Assembly (NCBI GenBank): GCA_965198755.1
Contig: OZ240673.1
Location: 4,671,853-4,735,852 of the forward strand
Source of the DNA: BOG-908 sp963692875
GTDB lineage: Bacteria > Pseudomonadota > Alphaproteobacteria > Acetobacterales > Acetobacteraceae
DNA length: 64,000 nt
Direction of reading: 5' to 3'
Shown here: positions 36,410 to 44,913 of the stretch, one piece after another
Position numbering within the stretch: position 1 is the first letter of the stretch
Layout of the letters: the number at the start of each line of letters is the position of its first letter
Position numbers and translations under genes: made by a program
Notes under the pieces: generated by a model
Database searches by the model: none
The model's input: the letters and a program-made list of their open reading frames with translations, nothing else
What the model was told of the DNA's origin: nothing

Positions 36410-36973
36410 CTACTCCGTCACGTCCTTCGGGCAGATAAAGCGGACCAGCCGTCCAGCACTCTGCCGGTCCTCGTCCTCGCCGAGCGCCGCCAGGTCCTGC
36501 CACGGGCCGGCAATGGTGAACTCGGCCAAGGCGCCGGCGGGGAACCCGTCTGCCAGCTGCCTGCCAATGTTACCGGTCCCAGTGTTACCGTTAGATGACG
36601 CACCATGCCCGCCGGCCAGACCCAGCGCAAGGTCGTGGATGCCGGGGTTATGGCCGACGATCATCAGGCTGCGCACCGTCTCGCTCACCCGCGCCACGAT
36701 GCGCAGCATCTGCGCCGGCGTGGCCAGGTAGAGCTGGTCCATCGGCTCGATGATCGGCGTCTCGTCCCAGGGGGCGAGCGCGTCCAGCGTCTGCAGCGTG
36801 CGCCGCGCCGAGGAGACCAGCACCACGTCCGGCACCAGGCCGAGGCTGCGCAGCGTGGTGCGCATGGCCGCCGCCGCCGCCCGGCCGCGCGCGTTCAACG
36901 GCCGTGCGTGGTCTGGCTGCGCGGCGTCGTCCCAGGACGATTTGGCATGGCGGAGGAGGAGCAGCTGTCGCAT
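36410..36973 (-). CDS. sixA: SixA-type histidine phosphatase
   Basis: 187 residues, cytoplasmic. LLLLRHAKSSW holds the RHG-like motif (here RHA) with the catalytic histidine, and IVGHNPGIHDLAL the second histidine. SixA removes phosphate from histidine phosphotransfer proteins; relatives also act on PTS components. A Gly/Asn-rich insert (GGHGASSNGNTGTGN) precedes the C-terminal part. ATG 36,973. It precedes the CHAD gene; a polyphosphate or phosphate theme is possible but unproven. A small trace of the repeat lies upstream near 37,018. Confidence 0.86.
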   Translation of the reverse strand: MRQLLLLRHAKSSWDDAAQPDHARPLNARGRAAAAAMRTTLRSLGLVPDVVLVSSARRTLQTLDALAPWDETPIIEPMDQLYLATPAQMLRIVARVSETVRSLMIVGHNPGIHDLALGLAGGHGASSNGNTGTGNIGRQLADGFPAGALAEFTIAGPWQDLAALGEDEDRQSAGRLVRFICPKDVTE

Positions 36974-37105
36974 CTGGCGGTTCCGGGCGTCTGGCGGACA
37001 GGAAGGCGTATTTCGGCAAAGAAGCAAAAGCTTTTCGGCCAGGCAGCGCCCCTTCCGCTCGCACGCTTCGGCCGTAGGTAGCAGCCGGCAGGGAGGGCTT
37101 TGGAA

Positions 37106-38662
37106 ATGACGCGCGAGGTGACGACGATCCGCATGATACTGGGCGACCAGCTCAGCCCCGGCCTGTCCGCGCTGTCCGACTTGGACCCCGCGCAAGACGT
37201 GGTGCTGATGGCCGAGGTGGCCGCCGAGTGCACCTACGTGCGCCATCACGCCAAAAAGATCGTGCTGGTGCTCTCCGGCATGCGGCACTTTGCCGCCGAA
37301 CTGCGTGCGGGCGGCGTGCGGGTGGACTACATCGAGCTCGACGACCCGCAGAACACCCAGTCCCTGCGCGGGGAGATGCTGCGCGCCGTCGCCCGCCACA
37401 AGGCCGCCCGCGTGGTGGCCACCGAGCCCGGCGAGTGGCGGCTGGCAGAGGACATGCGCCACTGGCAGGAGGCGTCCGGCATCGAGGTGGACGTCCGTGA
37501 CGACACCCGCTTCTTCGCCCGCCTGCAGGATTTCTTCGCCTGGGCGCGCGGCCGGCGCGGCCTGCGGATGGAGTTCTTCTACCGCGACATGCGCCGCCGC
37601 CACGGCTTCCTGATGGACGGCGACCAGCCCGAAGGCGGCGCCTGGAACTACGACACCGAAAACCGCGCCAGCCTGCCCAAGAGCGTCGCCAACCCGCCGG
37701 TCCCGAGTTTTCCGCCCGACGAGACCACGCGCGCGGTGATCGCCCTGGTGGAACAACGTTTCCCCAACCACCCCGGCGCCGCCGCCGATTTCGCGCTGCC
37801 GGTCACTGGCGGACAGGCCCGCATAGCGCTGGCCGACTTCATCGCCAACCGGCTGCCCAGCTTCGGCACCTTCCAGGACGCGATGCGCGCGGGCGAGCCG
37901 GTGCTGTTCCACGCCCTGGTCTCCACCTCGCTGAACCTCGGCCTGCTCGACCCGCGCGAGATCTGCCAGGCCGCCGAGGACGCCTATCGCAGCGGCCACG
38001 CCAAACTGAACGCGGTGGAGGGGTTCATCCGGCAGATCCTCGGCTGGCGGGAATACGTGCGCGGCATCTACTGGGCCAATATGCCCGGCTACGCGCAGAA
38101 GAACGCGCTGGACGCCACCCGCCGCATGCCGTGGTTCTACTGGACCGGCCGCACGCGGATGAACTGCCTGCATCACGCCATCACCGACACGCTGACCCAC
38201 GCCTACGCGCATCACATCCAGCGCCTGATGATCACCGGCAACTTCGCGCTGCTCGCCGGCCTGCACCCCGACGACATCGACGAGTGGTACCTCGTCGTCT
38301 ACGCCGACGCCTACCAGTGGGTGGAAATGCCGAACGTGCGCGGCATGGCGCTGTTCGCCGACGGCGGCATCATGGGGTCCAAGCCGTACGCCGCGTCCGG
38401 TGCCTACATCAACCGGATGAGCGACTACTGCCGCGGCTGCAGCTACAACGTGAAGGAAGCGGTGGGGCCGAACGCCTGTCCGTTCAACTATCTCTACTGG
38501 GACTTCTTCGCGCGGCACGAGAAGACGCTGGCGGGCAACATCAGGCTGGCGATGCCGATCAAGACGCTGTCGCGCATGGACCCGGAGAAGGTGGCGGCGA
38601 TGCGGCGGAACGCGGCGGTGTTTTTGGAGTCTGAGGAGATGTCGGCGGTGGAACGGGCTTAA
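37106..38662 (+). CDS. Iron-sulfur bacterial photolyase/cryptochrome (PhrB/CryB-like)
   Basis: 518 residues. RMILGDQLSPGLSAL is the typical start of the FeS-BCP group, which includes (6-4) photolyases. Four cysteines fit the [4Fe-4S] ligands: one in RMNCLHHAITDT, two in CRGC and one in NACPFNYLYW. LNAVEGFIRQILGWREYVRGIYW (shown in part as GFIRQILGWREYVRG) and YADAYQWVEMPNVRGMALFADGG belong to the FAD domain. It would repair UV photoproducts or sense light. ATG 37,106 sits 8 bases after AGGGAGGG; TTG 37,100 is too near. The TAA stop runs into repeat copy 19. Confidence 0.93.
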   Translation: MTREVTTIRMILGDQLSPGLSALSDLDPAQDVVLMAEVAAECTYVRHHAKKIVLVLSGMRHFAAELRAGGVRVDYIELDDPQNTQSLRGEMLRAVARHKAARVVATEPGEWRLAEDMRHWQEASGIEVDVRDDTRFFARLQDFFAWARGRRGLRMEFFYRDMRRRHGFLMDGDQPEGGAWNYDTENRASLPKSVANPPVPSFPPDETTRAVIALVEQRFPNHPGAAADFALPVTGGQARIALADFIANRLPSFGTFQDAMRAGEPVLFHALVSTSLNLGLLDPREICQAAEDAYRSGHAKLNAVEGFIRQILGWREYVRGIYWANMPGYAQKNALDATRRMPWFYWTGRTRMNCLHHAITDTLTHAYAHHIQRLMITGNFALLAGLHPDDIDEWYLVVYADAYQWVEMPNVRGMALFADGGIMGSKPYAASGAYINRMSDYCRGCSYNVKEAVGPNACPFNYLYWDFFARHEKTLAGNIRLAMPIKTLSRMDPEKVAAMRRNAAVFLESEEMSAVERA

Positions 38663-38788
38663 GCAAGCGCTTCTTTTTGAGAAAAAGAAGCAAAAAGCTT
38701 TTGCTTCCGCTGTCGCGGTCCTGTCCGGCGAGCGCGCGACAGCGGAGACAAAAGTTTTTTGGTTTTTTTTCAAAAAAGAACCGCTGTC
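38663..38788. repeat. Long paired-hairpin repeat, copy 19 (CTTC arm / GTTC arm)
   Basis: Its first bases complete the photolyase stop codon (TTAAGCAAGC). The GCTGTCGCGGTCCTG and GAGCGCGCGACAGCGG halves pair well across the spacer. It ends about 22 bases before the TTG start of the next gene. Confidence 0.85.
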
Positions 38789-38810
38789 TTCCTTTCAGGA
38801 GTAAAACGTC

Positions 38811-39365
38811 TTGGTTTTCATCGACAAAGTAGTTACCCGCGGCGGCGACGGCGGCGAGACCTCGCTGGGCGACGGCACGCGCGTCGGCAAGGACCACCGC
38901 CGCGTCGAAGCCTACGGCACGGTGGACGAGGCCAACGCCGCGATCGGCATACTCCGCCTGCACTGCGCGCATGACGCGGAGGCCGACCGTGTGCTGGCCG
39001 CGGTGCAGAACGATCTGTTCGACATCGGCGCGGATTTGTGTGTGCCGGGCGAGGCCGGCGCGCGATTGCGCGTGACCGCGGTGATGGTCGAACGCCTCGA
39101 TGCGGCCACGCAGGCGATGAACGCCGGTTTGCCGCCGCTGACCAGCTTCGTGCTGCCCGGCGGCACGCCGGCTGCGGCCTACGCGCATTTGGCGCGCACC
39201 ATCGTGCGGCGGGCGGAGCGCCGTGTGGTACGGCTGTCGCACGAGGAGGCGGTAGGCGGCGACGTGGTGCGCGCGCTCAACCGGATGAGCGACCTGCTGT
39301 TCGTGCTCGGACGGCGGTTGAATGCGGGGGGCGACGTGCTGTGGGTGCCGGGAGGTTTGAGATAA
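38811..39365 (+). CDS. pduO: ATP:cob(I)alamin adenosyltransferase, PduO type
   Basis: It transfers adenosyl from ATP to cob(I)alamin, making coenzyme B12. 184 residues. TRGGDGGETSLGDGTRVGKD, EAYGTVDEANAAIGILR, NDLFDIGADLCVP and ALNRMSDLLFVLGRRLN are the family blocks. The start is TTG 38,811, supported by AGGAG nine bases ahead. No cobalamin riboswitch is visible upstream; the repeat occupies that space. No other B12 genes are adjacent. Confidence 0.95.
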   Translation: MVFIDKVVTRGGDGGETSLGDGTRVGKDHRRVEAYGTVDEANAAIGILRLHCAHDAEADRVLAAVQNDLFDIGADLCVPGEAGARLRVTAVMVERLDAATQAMNAGLPPLTSFVLPGGTPAAAYAHLARTIVRRAERRVVRLSHEEAVGGDVVRALNRMSDLLFVLGRRLNAGGDVLWVPGGLR

Positions 39366-39402
39366 GGCAAGCCGCCAAAATCCGGAAAGTCTGGGTAGGA
39401 CA

Positions 39403-39535
39403 AAGCAAGCCCCGCTCTTCTGAATATGAGCGGCATAAAACGCTTATGTCTGCTGTCGCGCGCTCTCCCCCACAGCACGACCAAGGAAACAAAAGTTTTT
39501 TGGTTCTTTTTTTCAAAAAAGAACCGCTTGCCTTG
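39403..39535. repeat. Long paired-hairpin repeat, copy 20 (degenerate arm / GTTC arm)
   Basis: Rightmost copy, between convergent pduO and LON-domain genes. The left arm keeps only CGCTC/GAGCG and the spacer has GCTGTCGCGCGCTC. The right arm is perfect. No copy was found to the right of it, that is, none in the conjugative-element region. Confidence 0.75.
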
Positions 39536-39598
39536 CCTACCGCCGATCCTCGCTAAAAACGTGCCTTCCAGCCGTCGTCGCCGAAGCGCTTGCCTTGC

Positions 39599-40261
39599 TC
39601 AGCTAGGCCGCGAGTTCGGGTCGCCCTCGTGGATCGACATCCGCAGCAGTGCCAGCAGGTCCGCAGCGCGGTCGGCTTCCGTCGGCGCTTCCAGCAGCGC
39701 CTGCTTCTCCGCGTCGTCGAACGGGCACAGCATGGCCAGCGTGGTCACCAGCATGGCTTCCGGCATGCGTTCGATCGCATCCCAGTTGGCGTCGATGTCG
39801 TGCATGGTGAAGAACGGCCGCAGCGCGCCGAGCAGTTCCGTGCGCTTGATGCCCATGGATGTGCCGGACGGCGACAGGTCGCCTTCGAAAGGTGAGAACT
39901 CGGCGGAGATGCGCCGATAGCCGTGGCGGATGGGCAGTTCCTCGACGACCCGGAAGCGGCTGACGCCGGAGAGGGTGATGAGGAAGCGCCCGTCATCGGT
40001 CTCGGCGAACTGCGTGAGGCGTCCGAGGCAGCCGATCTGATAGAGGCTGGGGCCGTTCGGCGCCCGCGGCGCATGGGTGTTGGGCTGGATCATGCCGAAC
40101 ATGCGGCCCTGGGCCAGGCTGTCCTCTACGAGGGCCAGATAGCGCGGCTCGAAGATGTTGAGCGGCAATCGGCCGTGCGGCAGCAGCAATGCGCCCGGCA
40201 AAGGGAATATGGGGAATTCCGACGGCAGGTCTGCCTGGGTCGGATGTTGCACGCTCATCAT
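39599..40261 (-). CDS. LON substrate-binding-domain protein
   Basis: 220 residues: only the N-terminal (PUA-like) domain of Lon protease, without ATPase or peptidase parts. EFPIFPLPGALLLPHGRLPLNIFEPRYLALVEDSL (partly: LPLNIFEPRYLALVEDSL) and TLSGVSRFRV are diagnostic. Function in free form is not established; it may bind unfolded proteins. It begins about 5 bases after the thioredoxin/TPR gene stop on the same strand, so the two form an operon linked to protein quality control. Start ATG at 40,261 or 40,258. Confidence 0.88.
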   Translation of the reverse strand: MMSVQHPTQADLPSEFPIFPLPGALLLPHGRLPLNIFEPRYLALVEDSLAQGRMFGMIQPNTHAPRAPNGPSLYQIGCLGRLTQFAETDDGRFLITLSGVSRFRVVEELPIRHGYRRISAEFSPFEGDLSPSGTSMGIKRTELLGALRPFFTMHDIDANWDAIERMPEAMLVTTLAMLCPFDDAEKQALLEAPTEADRAADLLALLRMSIHEGDPNSRPS

Positions 40262-40266
40262 CTGCC

Positions 40267-41259
40267 TTACGCGAACAGAAGTGCTGACAATTTTCGCCGG
40301 GCCGCCTGGGTGGCGGGGTCGGCGAAGCCCCAGGCTTTGAAGAACTTCAGCAATTGCTGCCGGGCGGCATCTTCGCGCCAGGTGCGGTCGCGTCGGAAAA
40401 TCTCGAGCAGGGCGTCTGCGGCTTCGCCTCGCTTGCCGGCAGCGTTCAGTGCGGTGGCCAGGTCGTAACGGGCCGCGTGGTCGGCCGGGTCGGCATCCAC
40501 GCGGCTGGCGAGCGCGCCGATCTGGCCGGCGGCCTGGCGCCCTTCAGCGGCCAAAGCGAGCGCGCTGCGGGCACCGGCCACTTCGGCGTGCTCGGCAAGC
40601 TTGGCCGGCACCTGGGCCAGCGCGTCTGCCGCCTGGTCCTCGTCGCCCATGGCGAGCAGGGCGCGCACCAGGCCGCCCCAGGCGTCCGGGTTTTCTGGGT
40701 CTTCGTTGAGCAGGGCGGAGAAGCCGTCGGCGGCGGCGTCCGGCTGGCCGGCCTCGAGTGCGGCACGGGCTTCGGCCAGGATGTCGGCTTGCGGCATGCT
40801 GCCGCCGGCGAGTTTGAGGAGGGCTTCGGCAAAGCGCTTGATCTCGCTTTCCGGCAGGGCGCCCTGGAAGATGTCGGCGATCTGGCCCTGCCAGAACGCC
40901 GCGACAGTGGGCACGGATTGCAGCGGCAGGCCGAGCTGGGAGAGCTGGGCGACGAGCGCCTTGTTCTTGTCGATGTCGATCTTGACCAGCTTGAGCCGGC
41001 CGCCGGCGGCTTGCGTCACGCGCTCGAGTGCGGGGGTGAGTTGCTTGCACGGCCCGCACCAGGTCGCCCAGAAATCGACCAGGACGGGGACGGTGCGTGA
41101 GGCCTCGATCACGTCGGCCATGAAGGTGCGCTGGTCACCGTCCACGATCATCGCCGAGGCGGCGGGCGCCTCGTGCGGCTGGCGGGCGGGCATCGGGGTG
41201 GCGGGCGCCCGGGCGCCCCGGTCCCCGGCTGCCGGTTTCTGACCGATGATGTAGTCCAT
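40267..41259 (-). CDS. Thioredoxin-TPR co-chaperone (CnoX/YbbN-like)
   Basis: 330 residues. After about 40 disordered residues comes a thioredoxin domain with the active site WCGPC in VDFWATWCGPCKQL and the loop SVPTVAAFW. The C-terminal 170 residues are TPR-like helical repeats, rich in Ala (DPENPDAWGGLVRALLAMGDEDQAADAL; shown as NPDAWGGLVRALLAMG). CnoX proteins hold unfolded clients and pass them to GroEL. Some homologues lack thiol activity, but both cysteines are present here. ATG 41,259 was chosen; the upstream frame is unsupported. Confidence 0.88.
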   Translation of the reverse strand: MDYIIGQKPAAGDRGARAPATPMPARQPHEAPAASAMIVDGDQRTFMADVIEASRTVPVLVDFWATWCGPCKQLTPALERVTQAAGGRLKLVKIDIDKNKALVAQLSQLGLPLQSVPTVAAFWQGQIADIFQGALPESEIKRFAEALLKLAGGSMPQADILAEARAALEAGQPDAAADGFSALLNEDPENPDAWGGLVRALLAMGDEDQAADALAQVPAKLAEHAEVAGARSALALAAEGRQAAGQIGALASRVDADPADHAARYDLATALNAAGKRGEAADALLEIFRRDRTWREDAARQQLLKFFKAWGFADPATQAARRKLSALLFA

Positions 41260-41425
41260 GGTTGTGTCGTCCCTGACGTGAGGGGTGGGCTGCGGGTTCG
41301 TGGGTCTTAACATGTTATGGGCGGTCCAGGGTGCAACCTGTTCGCAGGCCGCATCCATCTGCCGGTGCGGCGGGGCTCTTGCAATCCGCGGGGGGTGGGA
41401 TTACTCAGCCGCTCTCTGCGGGAGC

Positions 41426-41500
41426 GCGGGCGTAGCTCAGGGGTAGAGCACAACCTTGCCAAGGTTGGGGTCGAGGGTTCGAATCCCTTCGCCCGCTCCA
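41426..41500 (+). tRNA. tRNA-Gly (anticodon GCC)
   Basis: A 75-base cloverleaf. Acceptor GCGGGCG pairs with CGCCCGC. The D arm is GCTC AGGGGTA GAGC. The anticodon stem CAACC/GGTTG encloses TTGCCAA with anticodon GCC at 41,458-41,460. The T arm is GAGGG TTCGAAT CCCTT. A 3' CCA is encoded. It is the only tRNA seen and marks the change from core genes to the conjugative element. Confidence 0.97.
41478..41500 (+). other. Candidate attachment site (3' end of tRNA-Gly)
   Basis: The T-loop to CCA end of tRNA genes is the usual integration target of tyrosine recombinases. Accessory genes start right after it here. The matching direct repeat is not within the window, so this is inferred from position only. 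Confidence 0.35.
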
Positions 41501-41530
41501 GGTTTTCTCAATAAGATCAAGCGGTTAAAG

Positions 41531-41552
41531 ACGGTCCTACGGGGCCGTTTTT
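41531..41552 (+). terminator. Rho-independent terminator of tRNA-Gly
   Basis: A 7-bp stem ACGGTCC/GGGCCGT with loop TACG, ending in five thymines, 30 bases after the tRNA CCA. Confidence 0.75.
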
Positions 41553-41813
41553 GCTTAGAGAGCCATCGCTGGCTAGCGATCTGAGCAAATTCTAAGGTTC
41601 CGGTAGAAAACCACAGAATGCTCCGGCGGGCGCCAGGGCGTGTCTCAACCCTTCGGCACGCGCAGCCGACCTCCGAAGCTCGACCAGTTCCGCCGCGACT
41701 GCCCGCCCCGCATGCGTGCGACTCCCCCCATCGTCCGACCGGACACGCCGCGACATCGAGGCTGCTATAGGCTTGCCTGCTCGATTCTGCGTTAGAGGCT
41801 TGCTCGAACTAGA
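41553..41813. other. Junction stretch without a clear gene
   Basis: Between the tRNA terminator and the operon promoter. A minus-strand frame (41,592-42,059) spans it but mostly overlaps the HsdS-like gene in antisense and has no recognisable features. The composition is mixed. It may contain the left end of the element. Confidence 0.4.
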
Positions 41814-41842
41814 TTGACTCCAAATTCTGGTTTTCTTAGTAT
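41814..41842 (+). promoter_or_regulatory. Sigma-70-like promoter of the eight-gene operon
   Basis: TTGACT at 41,814-41,819 and TAGTAT at 41,837-41,842 are separated by 17 bases. The expected transcript start falls at or within a base or two of the ATG at 41,848, so the first mRNA would be leaderless or nearly so. The spacer is AT-rich compared with the surroundings. Confidence 0.6.
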
Positions 41843-41847
41843 GAGGA

Positions 41848-42441
41848 ATGCTCGAACTCAGAGACATTGCGCAGGTGCTGTCGGGAGTTTCCGTCCAGGA
41901 GGCCGGGGTTGGCCCCGCCCACTTTGTGCGGCTATCCGATCTGTCCGACCTTAAAGCTGGCAGGCGCCCGGCACTCGCTACCGGCGACGCTCCGGCCGTG
42001 GCCCGCGCCCTGGCACTCGAAGAGGGCGACTTGATCGTTGGGGCACGGGGTGCCAGCACTGACGTCTGCCTCGCGAGCGAGGCGGTTTTCGGTGCGTTCG
42101 TGTCTCTCGATCTCTATCTCGTACGCCCCGACCGAATGCAGGTGAACCCGCAGTATCTTGCGGCATTTCTGGACCTCCCCGCGACGCAGTCCCTTTTTGG
42201 CGTCGGTAAGCAGGGAAGTGGGTTGGCCAGGCTGCCGAAGGACGCCCTCGAAAAGACGCGCATTCCGCTGCCACCGTTGCGCACTCAGCAGCTTATCGCA
42301 GGCCTGGCGCTCTCATTCGAAACCGAGGGCCGCCTGCTCAGACGGCTCAGCGATCTGAAATCGTTCTTCGGCCGCGAAATCGTGGCCCGAGCTATCTGTG
42401 CGGCGGATGCGCCGGCCAACCCTACAAGGATTCCCCTATGA
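41848..42441 (+). CDS. Half-size type I restriction specificity (HsdS-like) protein
   Basis: 197 residues, about half an S subunit: one target-recognition domain (about 1-150) with DLIVGARGAST, VNPQYLAAFLDLPATQ, QGSGLARLPKDALEKTRIPLPPLRTQQLIAGL, here cited in parts, then the start of a conserved coiled-coil helix. Half S proteins can dimerise to recognise symmetric sites, or serve as alternative specificity partners. First gene of the operon, directly after the promoter. Its TGA overlaps the hsdM ATG (ATGA). Whether it is functional or a remnant of domain shuffling is open; the frame is intact. Confidence 0.75.
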   Translation: MLELRDIAQVLSGVSVQEAGVGPAHFVRLSDLSDLKAGRRPALATGDAPAVARALALEEGDLIVGARGASTDVCLASEAVFGAFVSLDLYLVRPDRMQVNPQYLAAFLDLPATQSLFGVGKQGSGLARLPKDALEKTRIPLPPLRTQQLIAGLALSFETEGRLLRRLSDLKSFFGREIVARAICAADAPANPTRIPL

Positions 42442-43991
42442 CCGCCCTTCGACAAGATGACATTCTCTCCGCGGTCTGGCGCGCCTGCGACACGTTTCGA
42501 GGGGCGGTTGATGCCACGCAATACAAGGACTACGTCCTCACGGCGCTGTTCCTCAAATACATTAGCGACGTACGCCGCAAACACGTCGAAGAGTTCCGAC
42601 GCGAATATCGCGGTGACGAGATACGCATTCAGCGGCGCCTTGATCGGGAGCGCTTCAAGCTACCGACGGTCGAACTGAAAAATGCCAAAACCAACGAGGT
42701 TCAAGAAAGCTTCCTCGGAGACTTCTACGGTCTTTACGAGCGCCGCACCCGGGATAACATTGGCGAACTGATCAACATCGCGCTGGATGCGATCGAGAAG
42801 GCCAATGAGGGCAAACTCGGCGGCCTATTTCGGGCGATCGACTTCAACTCTGAAACCAATCTTGGTCAGACAAAAGATCGTAATCGGCGGCTCAAAATGC
42901 TGCTGGAGGATTTTGCGAAACCTGGCCTCGATCTTGGTGAGACCTCCGAAGACGTCCTCGGAGATGCCTATATCTTCCTGATCGAGCGTTTTGCATCCGA
43001 CGCTGGCAAAAAGGCTGGCGAGTTCTTCACACCTCGCCGTGTGTCTGAAGTAGTCGCCAAACTCGCGCATCCAAAGTCAGGTGACCGCATTTGCGATCCA
43101 GCGTGCGGGTCTGGCTCACTCCTACTGCGCGCCGGCGACGAAGTCGGCGACGGAAATTTTCAGCTTTTCGGTCAGGAATCAAACGGCCAGACACGTTCTC
43201 TTGCCCGATTGAACATGCTGTTACACAAGCAGGACGGCGCTCGGATCGACTGGTGCGACACGCTCAATTCGCCGACCCTGATCGAGAGCGATCATCTAAT
43301 GCGCTTCGACGTCGTGGTCGCCAATCCCCCCTTTAGCCTCGACAAATGGTGGGACGAGGACACGAAGACCGATCCTTACAAGCGGTTCACGCCGCATATG
43401 CCGCCCAAGAGCCGCGGCGATTATGGCTTCATCCTTCACATGCTAAGTATCACGCGGCCAACAACCGGGCGTATGGCGGTTGTGGCGCCGCATGGCGTGC
43501 TGTTCAGATCCGGTACGGAAGGAAAGATTCGCGAGAAACTGGTTCGTGATAACGTGCTGGATGCCGTCGTTGGCCTGCCGCCACAGCTCTTCCCCACGAC
43601 CGGCATCCCGGTCTGCATCATGGTGTTCGATAAGGCGCGAGAGGCAGGCGGGTTACGGTCGCACGAGCGCGACATTCTCTTCATCGATGCAAGCCGCGAC
43701 TTCGAGCCGGGCAAGAAGCAGAACCGGCTGCGGGATGTCGATGTGGAGAAGATCATCGACACGTATAGCACGCGCACGGTGCTGGAGCGCTACTCGAACA
43801 AGGCAAGCTTAGACGAGATTGAGGCAAACGGGTTCAACCTGAATATTCCGCGCTACGTCGACACTTTCGAACCGGAGCCCGAAGTTGACCTCCAGGCCGT
43901 TCAGAATGAAATCCGCCAGCTTGAAAGCCAATTGGCCGAGACCCGCGAGAAGATGAACTTTTATCTGAAGGAGCTGGGCATCAATGTCTGA
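42438..43991 (+). CDS. hsdM: Type I restriction-modification DNA methyltransferase subunit HsdM
   Basis: It methylates adenine (N6) in the recognition site chosen by HsdS. 517 residues. An N-terminal helical HsdM domain (about 8-150) is followed by the N6-MTase domain: DPACGSGS at 220-227 (SAM binding) and NPPF at 296-299 (catalysis). GKKAGEFFTPRRVSEVV is the usual link. A C-terminal coiled coil (VQNEIRQLESQLAETREKMN) contacts S and M. The stop overlaps the next start by 8 bases. Confidence 0.97.
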   Translation: MTALRQDDILSAVWRACDTFRGAVDATQYKDYVLTALFLKYISDVRRKHVEEFRREYRGDEIRIQRRLDRERFKLPTVELKNAKTNEVQESFLGDFYGLYERRTRDNIGELINIALDAIEKANEGKLGGLFRAIDFNSETNLGQTKDRNRRLKMLLEDFAKPGLDLGETSEDVLGDAYIFLIERFASDAGKKAGEFFTPRRVSEVVAKLAHPKSGDRICDPACGSGSLLLRAGDEVGDGNFQLFGQESNGQTRSLARLNMLLHKQDGARIDWCDTLNSPTLIESDHLMRFDVVVANPPFSLDKWWDEDTKTDPYKRFTPHMPPKSRGDYGFILHMLSITRPTTGRMAVVAPHGVLFRSGTEGKIREKLVRDNVLDAVVGLPPQLFPTTGIPVCIMVFDKAREAGGLRSHERDILFIDASRDFEPGKKQNRLRDVDVEKIIDTYSTRTVLERYSNKASLDEIEANGFNLNIPRYVDTFEPEPEVDLQAVQNEIRQLESQLAETREKMNFYLKELGINV

Positions 43992-44913
43992 GGCTCCTTC
44001 CCGAGCGGCCGCCCGTCGCGGCCGAACATTGAAACTCTACCTGGCCGACGGCACGCCGTCCGGCGTGATTACAGCGGAGTTGGGCGTTTCTTCGGTGCGC
44101 GCGGCCGTCGCGTCGCGTACGGCGCTGCCCGAACTCATCCGCAGAGAAGAGGCGGCACGAACGGGCATCTATCTCCTCGTCGGACCCGATCCGGATTTGC
44201 CTGGGCGTCAGTTGGTCTATGTCGGCGAGGGCGATCAGGTGAAGACTCGCCTCGCGGCGCATGACGCGGATGAGGCGAAAGAATTTTTCACTCGCGCGGT
44301 GCTGATTGTCTCAAAGGACGAGAACCTCACCAAGGCACATGGGCGCTATCTGGAAAGCCGGATCATCGCGGCCATTCGCGGTGCGGGCCGAGCCAAATTG
44401 GTCAACGGCACCGAGCCACCGTTCAAGGGGCTTCCGGAACCGGAGATCGCCGACATGGAACGGGTCCTCGACGAGATCGAGATCCTGTTGCCGGTGCTCG
44501 GCTTTGATGTGTTGCAACCGACAGCAGGAGATCAACCCCAGCTGCCGGGCACTGCCCTGGTCGCCCCGAGATTCATGGCGGATATCAAGAAGGCCAAGGC
44601 GCGTGCCGTCGAGCGCGGCGGCGAATTCGTTGTTCTAGAGGGGTCAACTGCGCTCCGGCGTGAAAGTGATGCCATCCCGCAGAGCGTCAAAGATGCGCGC
44701 AAAGCCCTGATCGAAGCGGGAGTCCTCGTGCCTGATGCGGATGCCGAACTCTATCGGTTCGCGCAGGACGCGAGCTTCGGCAGCCCCTCGGGTGCAAGCG
44801 CCGCGGTGGCCGGCCGCGCCGACAATGGCCGCACGACCTGGCGTGTCGAAGGCAATGGGCAGTCATACGCCGCTTGGCGTAGCAGCCTCATCGGCGATGG
44901 GAGTGCGTCATGA
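43984..44913 (+). CDS. GIY-YIG nuclease with C-terminal DUF4357
   Basis: 309 residues. The GIY-YIG core is G61-I-Y, VYVGEG at 78-83 (Y-V-G in place of Y-I-G), R89 and the catalytic glutamate E124 in GRYLESRII. The C-terminal part (FAQDASFGSPSGASAAVAG, TWRVEGNGQSYAAW) is DUF4357, often found with restriction systems. It might cut DNA at unmodified or invading sites, or nick during defence. It lies between hsdM and hsdS and overlaps both, which argues for a role in the complex. Confidence 0.85.
   Translation: MSEAPSRAAARRGRTLKLYLADGTPSGVITAELGVSSVRAAVASRTALPELIRREEAARTGIYLLVGPDPDLPGRQLVYVGEGDQVKTRLAAHDADEAKEFFTRAVLIVSKDENLTKAHGRYLESRIIAAIRGAGRAKLVNGTEPPFKGLPEPEIADMERVLDEIEILLPVLGFDVLQPTAGDQPQLPGTALVAPRFMADIKKAKARAVERGGEFVVLEGSTALRRESDAIPQSVKDARKALIEAGVLVPDADAELYRFAQDASFGSPSGASAAVAGRADNGRTTWRVEGNGQSYAAWRSSLIGDGSAS

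Noticed and set aside
37012..37040. AAGAAGCAAAAGCTTTTCGG upstream of sixA as a repeat copy
   Set aside because: Only about 20 bases match; too little to call a copy, perhaps a remnant.
38691..38810. Cobalamin riboswitch before the PduO-type gene
   Set aside because: No B12-box sequence; the interval is filled by repeat copy 19.
41592..42059. Minus-strand frame at the tRNA side of the element as an integrase fragment
   Set aside because: No recombinase motif; most of it is antisense to the HsdS-like gene.
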